DNA of 47,095 nt from UBA3537 sp045561735 (lineage in GTDB: Bacteria > Bacteroidota > Bacteroidia > Flavobacteriales > Flavobacteriaceae), in contig JBJKXC010000013.1 in assembly GCA_045561735.1 (NCBI GenBank), positions 1 to 47,095 on the forward strand, given 5' to 3'. This document shows positions 1-7,308 of this stretch, one piece after another. Each line of letters starts with the position of its first letter. Position 1 is the first letter of the stretch. The notes under the pieces were generated by a model. The model was given only the letters and a program-made list of their open reading frames with translations. It searched no databases and was not told the origin of the DNA. The translations under genes and the position numbers were made by a program.

Positions 1-394
1 TTACTAATATTTATCATTTTTAAAATGATCAATATATCGTATTTTTGTTCAATAATTTTAAGAAGATTTATCAAAGTCTAAAATTTGTATTTAAATAAGT
101 CCCAAGCGTCAACATGACACAAGTAAAGCAAGAACGTGATTGGGAAAAAAATCGCAAAATCTATAGAATTAAATAGCATTCAAGAAGACGCATACATTCT
201 ACCACTAGCAACATCTTGGTTACCGTCTTCAACAAAGACAAGGACTCCCAAGACGTTATTACACCAACTGAACATATTTCTAATAAAGAACCTAAAGAAA
301 ATGCACTAAAAAGCCTTGGGAATCTTGTCAAAACCCCAGTATCTAGTAATTCGACAACAATTACAATTCTGAAAATGAAATCCAAAAGTGTTTG
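1..394. other. Left-edge stretch without an intact gene
   Basis: I see no intact gene here. A 20-codon reading frame begins with ATG at 114 on the plus strand (MTQVKQERDWEKNRKIYRIK) and stops at once, so it may be the start of a destroyed gene. From about 175 to 390 a plus-strand frame stays open until a TGA at the end; it is rich in Thr, Ser, Asn and Lys, but I cannot assign it. The minus-strand open frame over 161-385 looks like a shadow. The stretch leads directly into recognisable gene fragments, so it is probably part of the same decayed or rearranged region. Confidence 0.4.
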
Positions 395-463
395 AATCTT
401 GATGGCGCTACTTCAAATGATGCTACATTATCACTTACTTTCACTTCAAGTGAAGCCACAACA
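395..463 (+). pseudogene. Fragment of a bacterial Ig-like repeat
   Basis: Read from 395, the plus strand encodes about 23 residues ending LSLTFTSSEATT. The Asn-Asp-Ala-Thr-Leu then Phe-Thr-Ser-Ser-Glu-Ala-Thr spacing resembles the first strands of Ig-like repeats in large flavobacterial surface proteins. The match stops around 463, and the next recognisable coding segment is in a different frame. There is no start codon and no repeat array, so this is a remnant. The assignment rests on remembered family patterns and is tentative. Confidence 0.35.
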
Positions 464-464
464 T

Positions 465-585
465 GTGGATGCATCAAATTTATTGGTTTGGGCTCAGGGC
501 GATGATGCTATAGATATCGACCAAGCCTACTCCGGAACTATAGACAACGTTGTAGTCCATTTAGGAGATATCTCAGCCAAAAGAA
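465..585 (+). pseudogene. Fragment of a flavobacterial surface protein
   Basis: The plus-strand frame from 465 encodes a segment containing WAQGDDAIDIDQAYSGTIDN. The GDDAIDxDQAYxGTxDN pattern resembles an internal segment of large secreted or lipoprotein-type flavobacterial proteins whose function I do not know. The likeness fades after the words VVVHLGDIS near 575-585, and the frame then runs into unlike sequence and a stop at 656. It lacks any start, signal peptide or sorting domain. It is out of frame with the Ig-like piece just upstream, so the two were probably joined by rearrangement. Confidence 0.4.
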
Positions 586-763
586 GACAAAGACAAGGAT
601 TCTTTATTTTATTCTATAATTATTTTATGGGTGGAGTTGAAGGTGCTTTTTCTTGACATTTGATCTTAATAACTTGATGTAGATTTAAGAATACAAATGT
701 AGTAAAATGCCTTGGTTTTATCAATTAGAAAACCATGACATTAAAGGAATTTCTATATTGCTT

Positions 764-850
764 GTAATCTCCATCTAAAAAGACAACAATGTCTTGATCC
801 CGTTTTTTTTTAGACATGTTTTGAAGTACCATATCATAACTCTGGAAGAG
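764..850 (-). pseudogene. Fragment of a family 2 glycosyltransferase
   Basis: The minus strand encodes a stretch including DQDIVVFLDGDY. A run of hydrophobic residues ending in Leu-Asp-Gly/Ala-Asp-Tyr is the metal-binding DxD region of GT-A-fold family 2 glycosyltransferases, often followed by SDYPEE in Bacteroidota. Here the likeness ends right after DGDY, around 763, and the frame stops at 725. Only about 25-30 residues are recognisable, so it cannot be functional. It lies back to back with the DNA ligase fragment on the other strand. Confidence 0.4.
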
Positions 851-852
851 GT

Positions 853-930
853 TTGACAAGCGCACGCCATGGTTTACCTTATGAAATTGATGGTATTGTG
901 ATTAAAGTAAATAACCTTCACCAGCAAGCT
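853..930 (+). pseudogene. ligA: Internal fragment of NAD-dependent DNA ligase
   Basis: The plus-strand frame encodes RHGLPYEIDGIVIKVNNLHQ. This is the strongly conserved adenylation-domain block of LigA (R..LPYEIDGVVIKVNxLxQQ), including the motif lysine in VIK. In intact LigA the block continues into LGxTAKSPRWAIAYKF; here it breaks off after HQQ at 927 and continues into the reverse complement of an FkbM-type gene. With only about 22 recognisable residues and no flanking ligase domains, this is a relic or a rearrangement scar and not the cell's ligase gene. The family call is confident; how it arose is unknown. Confidence 0.7.
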
Positions 931-933
931 AGA

Positions 934-1416
934 AACTTGTTTAACTTGAAAACTATTGGAGGCGTTATATGGATCTTCAACTTTAAAAAAAGCCTTTTTG
1001 TTGTAAAGTCCTTTTCTTATAATGCTCACCCCTGTTAAATCTTTTGTGTTTTTCTTAATACATTCAATGTTATCTTTATCAATTTCAATTGCTACAATCT
1101 CGGCATTAGGATAACGGATTTTAAAAAGTAACGAAAAGTATCCAACATTTGCCCCTGCATCAATGATGTGCTTCGGTTCTATTTGGAGAGATGTATCATA
1201 TATTTGATCTCGAAAAATTTCAAGGAATGTTTCTTTATCTTTAGTATTCTTTCTTACATATATTTTTCTTTTCGTTGAAAAAACTCTTATGACCTCTAAT
1301 TTTAATTTTATTTGTAAATAAATTAATATAGACTCAAAAAAATTAAAATTTTGATTTAATCCGTGTAACAAATTTGTAGCCCTAGCAAGCTGTTTCACAC
1401 TCCTCTTAATTCCCAT
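934..1416 (-). pseudogene. FkbM-family methyltransferase, 3'-truncated
   Basis: From the ATG at 1416 the minus strand encodes about 161 residues of an FkbM-type SAM-dependent methyltransferase. The SAM-binding glycine loop IIDAGANVGYFS is at residues 84-95, followed by the acidic EID at 111-113. The block VEDPYNASNSFQVK at about 146-159 also fits the family. Coding likeness stops at residue 160 (near 936), where the frame enters the reverse complement of the ligA fragment and ends at 874. Members are usually about 230-280 residues, so the C-terminal third is missing and activity is unlikely. It is divergent from the next gene by 36 bases and was probably the outer member of the glycan cluster. 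Confidence 0.7.
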
Positions 1417-1452
1417 TATTTTTTTGAGTAAATTTACACTAAATTTTTAAAT

Positions 1453-2400
1453 ATGTCCAGGCGTAAAATTTTGATAATAACTCCAATTGCATTTGGTTAT
1501 ACAAAGTATATTTATGAGTCACTATCAAAATTTGAGAATGTTGATTCCTCACTTATATATATTGACAATATCAACTTTAGATACCGCAACCTAGCTCACA
1601 GAACAAAAAACTTTTTGCTTAAAACTTTTTTTAAAATTAATATTAAAAAGAGGTACATTACAGAGCTTATTAATTCGTACGATCAACAAGACGAAATTTT
1701 TATAATTCGCCCCGATTTATTGGATGATTACGTGCTTCGTTTTACAAAGAGGAAGACAAAAAAACTTTCAGCCTTTTATTTTGATAGCATTGGACATTTT
1801 CCAAGAAAGAAAGACATCATTCCCTTTTTTGATTCTATTTTGAGTTTCGATAAAACTGATGTTAAAAATCATGGTTTTGAATTTTGCACAAATTATATAT
1901 TCGACTCATGTATTGATTATACTCCTGAAAAAAATACTTTTTTTAATATTTCCGGGCATGATGATGATTATAGATTTGCTAAACTTGAATCATTGGCTCG
2001 TTACATTTCAAGAAAAGACTGGTCTTATAAGTTTATTTCAGTAAGCAAAAAGATTAAAGAAAGTAATTTTTTGACTATCTCCAAAAATATCATTCCAGTT
2101 GAAGAAATTAAAAGTCTTTTATTGTCTTCTAAAATTTTAGTTGAATTTCAACGTGAAAATCAAATTGGTCTATCTTTTAGAGTTTTTGAGGCTTTGGGTT
2201 ATAATAAAAAATTGATAACAACCAATACTGATATTATAAATTATGATTTTTATCATCCTCAAAATATTTTGGTTTTAAATCCAGATGTTTTGAAAATCCC
2301 ATCATCTTTTGTTGAATCTCCATATGTGGAGATTCCAGAATATATTTTGGCTCCGTATCGTATTGATAACTGGGTGAAAAAAGTTTTTAATCTAAAGTAG
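1453..2400 (+). CDS. Glycosyltransferase-like protein, LPS biosynthesis
   Basis: This 315-residue soluble protein begins MSRRKILIITPIAFGYT, a Rossmann-type N-terminus like those of GT-B-fold enzymes. The middle contains FYFDSIGHFPRKK and ILSFDKTDVKNHGFEF, a pattern I associate with CgeB-like proteins of unknown specificity in Bacteroidota LPS and capsule clusters. The C-terminal third has a GLSFRVFEALGYNKKLITTN block resembling the donor-sugar region of GT-B enzymes (R.FEALGxGK.lItt). No signal peptide or membrane segment is seen. It is divergent from the truncated methyltransferase, and its stop codon overlaps the stop of the convergent GT4 gene. A role in surface glycan assembly is inferred; donor and acceptor are unknown. 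Confidence 0.6.
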   Translation: MSRRKILIITPIAFGYTKYIYESLSKFENVDSSLIYIDNINFRYRNLAHRTKNFLLKTFFKINIKKRYITELINSYDQQDEIFIIRPDLLDDYVLRFTKRKTKKLSAFYFDSIGHFPRKKDIIPFFDSILSFDKTDVKNHGFEFCTNYIFDSCIDYTPEKNTFFNISGHDDDYRFAKLESLARYISRKDWSYKFISVSKKIKESNFLTISKNIIPVEEIKSLLLSSKILVEFQRENQIGLSFRVFEALGYNKKLITTNTDIINYDFYHPQNILVLNPDVLKIPSSFVESPYVEIPEYILAPYRIDNWVKKVFNLK

Positions 2401-3462
2401 TGATCTGTACACTTCTATGTACTTTCTTGCAGCTTTATCCCAGTCAAAACTTTTTGCTCGTTCTTTATATTGATCTGAATACCATGTCTTTTTTGCTTTG
2501 TAATTTTCCATCCCTTTTCTAAAGACGTTAGCCATATAAGTTGGCTCGTAATGATCCCAATAAAAAGCAAGTTCTCCACAAATTTCTGGTAGGGATGTGT
2601 TGTTTGATAAAAATACAGGTTTGCCAAAACGCATAGCTTCAATTGGCGGAATTCCAAAACCTTCCCGTAAGCTTGGAAACACAAAAGCAGTGCAATGTTT
2701 TAAATAATAATGCTTCTCAGTATCATTAATTTTACCTGTCAAAATCACACGTTTTTCTAAATTATTTGACTTTATACATTCTACTAATTTTTGCTTTGCA
2801 TAATTTGTATTTTGGTTACCTGAAATAATAAGATCATAATCAGGAAGTACTTTAAGCATGTCCACAAGCGTATGAGGATTTTTCCTTTGGGTACATTCAC
2901 CAATTGTAAACAAAAATTGACGTTTTGTAGTATGTTTTGGCACAAAATTGTGCTCTATTTTAGTAGATTGAATAGGGTTGCCATTATAAATTACAAATTC
3001 TGGAACTTTTGGAACTTTGAAGTGTTGATGTGTTGAGTTTTTTGCGTACTCTGAAATATAAGTAATTGAAACGCTTCGATTCAATTTTTCTTGAAACCTA
3101 AGGTTTCTTGGATGATTTAAATCGTTCGAAACTTCATCTATAAAATTTACGTCATGAACTGTGAGTAAACACGGAATTTTAGCTTGCGGTTCAATTTTTA
3201 TGTTTTGATTTAAAGAATGCCAAACATTGTATTTTTGTCTAATACCCAAAAAGGGGTATCTCCTAAAGCTATAGTATTTTTTGTATTCAAAATAATCTCC
3301 AAACTCATCTTTTAATTGTGTAATATTTTTGGCATGAATAACCATTTTAAAATCATCAACCCCAGCATTGTAAAGTCCCTTTATAAGATTATAATTAAAT
3401 TGTCCAAACCCGAAATAAAGGTTTTTAATATTATGTGCTTCAAGGAATACTCTTTTTTTCAT
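2392..3462 (-). CDS. Glycosyltransferase family 4
   Basis: This 356-residue protein has the layout of a GT4 retaining glycosyltransferase of GT-B fold. The N-terminal half carries an acceptor domain starting MKKRVFLEAHNIKNLYFGFG. The C-terminal half has LFTIGECTQRKNPHTLVDML (about 185-204), the usual start of the donor domain, and the signature EGFGIPPIEAMRFGKPVFLS at about 263-282, which includes the two conserved Glu positions that contact the sugar nucleotide. The CGELAFYWDHY segment is also typical. No membrane segment is seen, so it probably acts at the inner face of the cytoplasmic membrane. It likely adds one sugar to LPS core or another surface glycan. Its end overlaps the end of the upstream convergent gene by 9 bases. 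Confidence 0.85.
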   Translation of the reverse strand: MKKRVFLEAHNIKNLYFGFGQFNYNLIKGLYNAGVDDFKMVIHAKNITQLKDEFGDYFEYKKYYSFRRYPFLGIRQKYNVWHSLNQNIKIEPQAKIPCLLTVHDVNFIDEVSNDLNHPRNLRFQEKLNRSVSITYISEYAKNSTHQHFKVPKVPEFVIYNGNPIQSTKIEHNFVPKHTTKRQFLFTIGECTQRKNPHTLVDMLKVLPDYDLIISGNQNTNYAKQKLVECIKSNNLEKRVILTGKINDTEKHYYLKHCTAFVFPSLREGFGIPPIEAMRFGKPVFLSNNTSLPEICGELAFYWDHYEPTYMANVFRKGMENYKAKKTWYSDQYKERAKSFDWDKAARKYIEVYRSLL

Positions 3463-3547
3463 GCTAATTTTTATTATTCCTCCGCATATCTAAATTTTAT
3501 TCCTCATTAAAAGTGATAACGACAGCCTGTATTTTAACCATGATATT

Positions 3548-4252
3548 TTATTCAAGATCACGATAATTCAACCAAAGGAAAAGATAGGTCTTCACTTGCA
3601 TAAACGCTCTTAAATAGGCCAAAATAAATCCTTGTTTACCATCTAACAAGCAAAGATTAAAAATGCAATCTTTTTTTAGCGTCCATAAGGGTTTCAAAAT
3701 AAAGTCAATCATATTTGGTTTTATTTTTCTGGAGTGTAATCTATAGGCTTTTCTTTTAGCAACCTCTGTAGTTCTTTGAGAAAATATGTCAAAATCTAGG
3801 TATGATGTTATAAACCTTGAGTTTAAATGGGATGGGACAATATTTTCTAATTTTTTTGGCCATAAAATTGATATCCATTTTGTTCTAAATCCGGAAAATT
3901 TCATAGATTTTCCCATAAATTCAAATTGAGTTTTGGCTTTGAAAATTTTCATTTTTTTTTGGTTATCAACTACAGATTGAATCTCATTTCTTAAGTCATT
4001 TGGAATAATCATATTGGCTTCTATCCCTAGAATCCATTCATGTTTACAGTATTTTGTTGCAATTTTAAAAAGTATTGATAATTCATCTTTTTTATTTTCA
4101 ATAAAATCAAAATCAAATTCTTTTTTCAAATCCATTTCAATTTTTGAATCTAAAGTTCCTATCACAATAATTTGACTTACAAATGATAAGTGTTTCAAAC
4201 ATGTATCTAAATACGCATTATCATTAAAAGAAATTATAATAGCACTAATCAT
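3548..4252 (-). CDS. Divergent family 2 glycosyltransferase lacking DxD
   Basis: This 234-residue protein starts MISAIIISFNDNAYLDTCLK, the nucleotide-binding opening of GT2 enzymes, and its C-terminal part (LLDGKQGFILAYLRAFMQVK) matches the end of the WaaE-like LPS core transferase group. Where relatives have WVLFLDADE, this protein has WILGIEAN at about 73-80, so both metal-binding aspartates are missing. The gene at 5032-5769 is a related protein with an intact DADE. The frame is full-length and undamaged, so it may be a catalytically degenerate partner, use another acidic residue, or have a changed role. A -7-like box lies at 4289-4296 on the same strand. Confidence 0.65.
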   Translation of the reverse strand: MISAIIISFNDNAYLDTCLKHLSFVSQIIVIGTLDSKIEMDLKKEFDFDFIENKKDELSILFKIATKYCKHEWILGIEANMIIPNDLRNEIQSVVDNQKKMKIFKAKTQFEFMGKSMKFSGFRTKWISILWPKKLENIVPSHLNSRFITSYLDFDIFSQRTTEVAKRKAYRLHSRKIKPNMIDFILKPLWTLKKDCIFNLCLLDGKQGFILAYLRAFMQVKTYLFLWLNYRDLE

Positions 4253-4288
4253 ATATAAAAACTTTATAATTTATTGTGTGGTACTGCA

Positions 4289-4296
4289 CAAAAGTA
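4289..4296 (-). promoter_or_regulatory. Candidate -7 box for the divergent GT2 gene
   Basis: Read on the minus strand this is TACTTTTG, an exact fit to the Bacteroidota TAnnTTTG -7 consensus, 36 bases before the start codon at 4252. I do not see a convincing -33 TTG at the expected distance, so support is moderate. It lies in the 74-base divergent spacer shared with the polysaccharide deacetylase gene. Confidence 0.4.
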
Positions 4297-4326
4297 ATAA
4301 TTTTACACAGATAAAAGGTTTAATGT

Positions 4327-5040
4327 ATGGCAAAGCTTCCAATTTTGATGTACCACAATGTATCTGCTAACAATACAGAGAGCAAGGGGCTTACAATTTC
4401 TGTTGAAAAATTGGAGCAACAGTTTCATTACTTGGTTTCAAATAATTATACAAGTATTTTTTTCTCTGATCTGGAATCCAATAAGTCTACATTAACAAAT
4501 AAACCAATCATCATTACTTTTGATGACGTTTATGTAAATCAGTTAAAATTTGCCTACCCATTACTTGAAAAGTATAACTTAAAAGCTACTTTTTTTGTAC
4601 CATTTGCCTACGTAGGTTTCTATGATGATTGGAGTGGCGGAAAACAAAAAATAATGTCTGTTGAACAGCTAAAATCTTTAGATACAAATTTAGTAGAGTT
4701 GGGACTACACTCATTTCATCACAAAGCATATGATATTTTGAGTTTTGAAGAGGTTGAATCTGATTTTCAAAAATGTAAAGATTTTATTCAAAAACATAAT
4801 CTGGATATAAAAAATATTTTGGCATATCCATACGGAAAGTTTCCAAGGGAAAAGTCTAAAAAAATGTTTTTTTTTAATCAATTATCTAATCATAAAGTTG
4901 CCTTTGGACTTCGTATTGGCAATCGAATTAATCAACTTCCTTTAAAAACTAAATACGAACTCAATCGCTTGGATATTAAAGGGGATATGAGCTTGTCTTC
5001 ATTTAAGTTTAAATTGAAATACGGAAAGATATTATTTTAA
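4327..5040 (+). CDS. Polysaccharide deacetylase family protein
   Basis: This 237-residue protein belongs to the NodB-like carbohydrate esterase 4 group. It opens with LPILMYHNVS, typical of the family. Motif 1 is TFDD at 64-67, giving the catalytic base and a metal-binding aspartate, but the usual glycine that follows is Val (TFDDVY). Motif 2, HSFHH at 128-132, supplies the metal-binding histidines, and AYPYGKFP near 180 is the later conserved block. There is no signal peptide, which suggests a cytoplasmic or membrane-face site acting on a lipid-linked glycan precursor. Its 3' end overlaps the convergent GT2 gene by 9 bases. De-N-acetylation of an amino sugar is the family reaction; the actual substrate is unknown. 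Confidence 0.8.
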   Translation: MAKLPILMYHNVSANNTESKGLTISVEKLEQQFHYLVSNNYTSIFFSDLESNKSTLTNKPIIITFDDVYVNQLKFAYPLLEKYNLKATFFVPFAYVGFYDDWSGGKQKIMSVEQLKSLDTNLVELGLHSFHHKAYDILSFEEVESDFQKCKDFIQKHNLDIKNILAYPYGKFPREKSKKMFFFNQLSNHKVAFGLRIGNRINQLPLKTKYELNRLDIKGDMSLSSFKFKLKYGKILF

Positions 5041-5769
5041 TTTTTTCTGCAACAAAAAAAGTTTGACGTATCTTGAAAAAACTCCGTAAGCATTGGCAGA
5101 AGCAATAGCCAAAGCTGGAATACCTTCCTTAAAACCTCCTTTCAATATATAACTGTTAAAAAATCTGTAAAAGGGTTTAAACGCTAAATGGTAATATTTG
5201 ACTTTTTTCTTCTTTTTAAAAAGTTGTTCTGCCTGAAACCAAGCATAAGAATCCTTTTTTTTAAGATAATGCTCGAAACCCTTATAGGTGTAGTGTAAAA
5301 CAGGTATCCTTAGGTTACCTATATTCCCTTTTTTTATAAGTTTTTCATGAACACTACCTTCAAAGTGACAATTTTTTGTCTTTACCAGTCGGACAACGGA
5401 ACTACTTTGCTGAAATAAAAACCGATTCATAAAAAAATGTGGAAAGTTCATTTTGAACCCTTCATATTTAGGATTTTTGATGGCTTCTAAAATTTCAATT
5501 TTCAATGGGTAGGTGATGCGCTCATCAGCATCTAGAAATAGTACCCAATCACAAACTGCATATTTCAATCCATGATTTTTTTGATTTGAAAAGTTGTCAA
5601 ATTCCCTAGATATAACTTGGCAACCATAGCTCCTAGCAATTTCTACTGTTTTGTCAGTACTTAAGGAATCTACAACTATTATTTGATCTGCAAATTGGAC
5701 AGAGTAAAGCGCCTTTTTTAAAAAAGCCTCTTCATTATAGGTTGGTATGATTACTGAAATATTACTCAT
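5032..5769 (-). CDS. Family 2 glycosyltransferase, WaaE-like LPS core type
   Basis: This 245-residue GT-A enzyme starts MSNISVIIPTYNEEAFLKKA and has VDSLSTDKTVEIA for nucleotide binding and an intact metal-binding DADE at residues 80-83. The overall layout, including HFEGSVHEKL in the middle and GGFKEGIPALAIASANAYG near the end, matches the group that includes LPS core beta-1,4-glucosyltransferases (WaaE/KdtX-like). The C-terminus is basic and hydrophobic, which fits membrane association. It is convergent with the deacetylase gene and divergent from the next glycosyltransferase across a 118-base spacer. A role adding an inner-core sugar is likely; the specific sugar cannot be read from sequence. 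Confidence 0.8.
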   Translation of the reverse strand: MSNISVIIPTYNEEAFLKKALYSVQFADQIIVVDSLSTDKTVEIARSYGCQVISREFDNFSNQKNHGLKYAVCDWVLFLDADERITYPLKIEILEAIKNPKYEGFKMNFPHFFMNRFLFQQSSSVVRLVKTKNCHFEGSVHEKLIKKGNIGNLRIPVLHYTYKGFEHYLKKKDSYAWFQAEQLFKKKKKVKYYHLAFKPFYRFFNSYILKGGFKEGIPALAIASANAYGVFSRYVKLFLLQKKLK

Positions 5770-5887
5770 ATATTTTCATATCAAAAATACTTAAAATAGC
5801 ATATTTATTACGCATTGGCCTCTATTTTTTAGTTTATTTCAATGAAATTTTCTTATAATTTTAATAATTTAGCTCTTAAATATTGAA

Positions 5888-6721
5888 ATGAAATATTTAT
5901 CCATCAGCGTAGTAATCAGCACTTATAATTCCAAGGATTGGCTTGCTAAAGTTCTTGAGGGATACAAGCATCAAACATATGATTTTTTTGAAGTAATTAT
6001 CGCTGATGATGGGTCGAACGATGAGACCGAATCACTTATTAAATCATTTCAGAAAAATTATCCAGTCCCCTTACATCACATATGGCATGAAGATAAAGGT
6101 TATAGGCGTCAACGGATTTTAAATATTGCAATCACAAAAAGTAATTTTAATTATATATTGTTCACAGATGGTGATTGTATTCCCCGAAATGATTTTTTAG
6201 CTACACACGCCCAACATGCGGAGTTGGGCTATTTTCTTTCTGGGGGTTATTGTAAATTAAATATGGAATTGAGTCGTAAAATTGGTTTGGATAATATTGC
6301 AAACACTCAATGTTTTGATGTAAGATGGTTGAGATTACAATCCAATTTGGGACTAAAGCAAGCTATCAAAATTTCTTCTACCAAGCCAATTTCAAAGTTT
6401 CTAGATTTTATGACTCCAACTGGTGCTACTTTTAATAATTGTAATTCTTCGGCCTGGAAAAGTGATTTGATGGCTATTAATGGCTATGATGAACGTATGC
6501 AATATGGAGGTCCAGATAGAGAGTTAGGAGAAAGACTAATCAACTATGGTATTAAGCCCAAACAAATTCGACATCAAGCCATTTGTTTGCATTTAGATCA
6601 CCCAAGGGGTTATAAAACGAAGCAGTCACTGGAGAAGAATTTAAAAATTCGAAAACTTGTTAAATATCATAATAAAGTTTGGACTGAATTTGGCATCCAA
6701 AAAGGGCCAAAGATTAAATAA
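5888..6721 (+). CDS. Family 2 glycosyltransferase with galactosyltransferase-like C-terminus
   Basis: This 277-residue GT-A enzyme begins MKYLSISVVISTYNSKDWLA and carries IADDGSNDET at 38-47 and the metal-binding DGD at 94-96 within LFTDGDCIPR. The C-terminal part contains NGYDERMQYGGPDRELGERL, which matches the Glyco_transf_7C / beta-1,4-galactosyltransferase-like acceptor region, followed by HLDHPRG. HEDKGYRRQRILNIAI in the middle is characteristic of this subgroup in LPS clusters. No membrane segment is evident. It overlaps the convergent methyltransferase gene by 8 bases at the stop codons. It probably adds a hexose or amino sugar to LPS; specificity is unknown. Confidence 0.8.
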   Translation: MKYLSISVVISTYNSKDWLAKVLEGYKHQTYDFFEVIIADDGSNDETESLIKSFQKNYPVPLHHIWHEDKGYRRQRILNIAITKSNFNYILFTDGDCIPRNDFLATHAQHAELGYFLSGGYCKLNMELSRKIGLDNIANTQCFDVRWLRLQSNLGLKQAIKISSTKPISKFLDFMTPTGATFNNCNSSAWKSDLMAINGYDERMQYGGPDRELGERLINYGIKPKQIRHQAICLHLDHPRGYKTKQSLEKNLKIRKLVKYHNKVWTEFGIQKGPKIK

Positions 6722-7307
6722 TTTTTTTATAAACCCCTAATTTCCAGTAACAGCCTTTAGCAGGAGACTTTACTGTCATAAATTCTAACTTTTTTAATTC
6801 GTTGTTTTCAAAAAATTCCCAGCAACCAATACCATCCTTAAAAATTGAGACGATGAGGATTCCATCCTTATTTAAGCATGAAAGAACTTTTTCAAGTACT
6901 TCTTGCTTTAATTTATTATTGATATAGTAAAAAACTTCATTAAAAATAATTACATCATATTTTTTTTCTGGAATGAAATAGTGAATGTCGGCAACTTTAA
7001 ATTCTGAGTTTATAAAGTCGAATTTTTTTGCCTTTCGAATTGAAACATCTGAAAAATCAATTCCGCAAAAATAGGTGTATGGTGATTTTAAATTTGTCAT
7101 TTTTTCACAAAGTACACCTTCTCCGGTCCCAAGGTCCAGCACAGAAGGGTTTTGAGAATATTTTTCCATGAGTCGAATAATTTTCAGGTATCTTGGTGCC
7201 TCATTATCACCAAATAAATAGTCCCATTTACCAACTTTGTATTGTCGGTTCCAACGAATTTTACGTTTCCAGTTTCGAATTGTATCGATGAAGTTTAACT
7301 TACCCAT
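6714..7307 (-). CDS. Class I SAM-dependent methyltransferase
   Basis: This 197-residue protein has a Rossmann-like SAM-binding motif I, VLDLGTGEG, at residues 56-64, an acidic CGIDFS motif II near 78-83, and DVIIFNEVFYYI at the motif IV position. It fits Methyltransf_11/25-type small-molecule or glycan methyltransferases. Its start lies one base after the stop of the GT9 gene at 7309-8364 on the same strand, so the two are probably co-transcribed. O-methylation of a surface sugar is a reasonable inference from context, but a quinone or lipid substrate cannot be excluded from sequence alone. Confidence 0.75.
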   Translation of the reverse strand: MGKLNFIDTIRNWKRKIRWNRQYKVGKWDYLFGDNEAPRYLKIIRLMEKYSQNPSVLDLGTGEGVLCEKMTNLKSPYTYFCGIDFSDVSIRKAKKFDFINSEFKVADIHYFIPEKKYDVIIFNEVFYYINNKLKQEVLEKVLSCLNKDGILIVSIFKDGIGCWEFFENNELKKLEFMTVKSPAKGCYWKLGVYKKII

Positions 7308-7308
7308 T

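Noticed and set aside
161..385. Minus-strand open frame of 74 codons
   Set aside because: It has no recognisable motif, and the plus strand across it is open in a frame of more protein-like composition, so it looks like a shadow.
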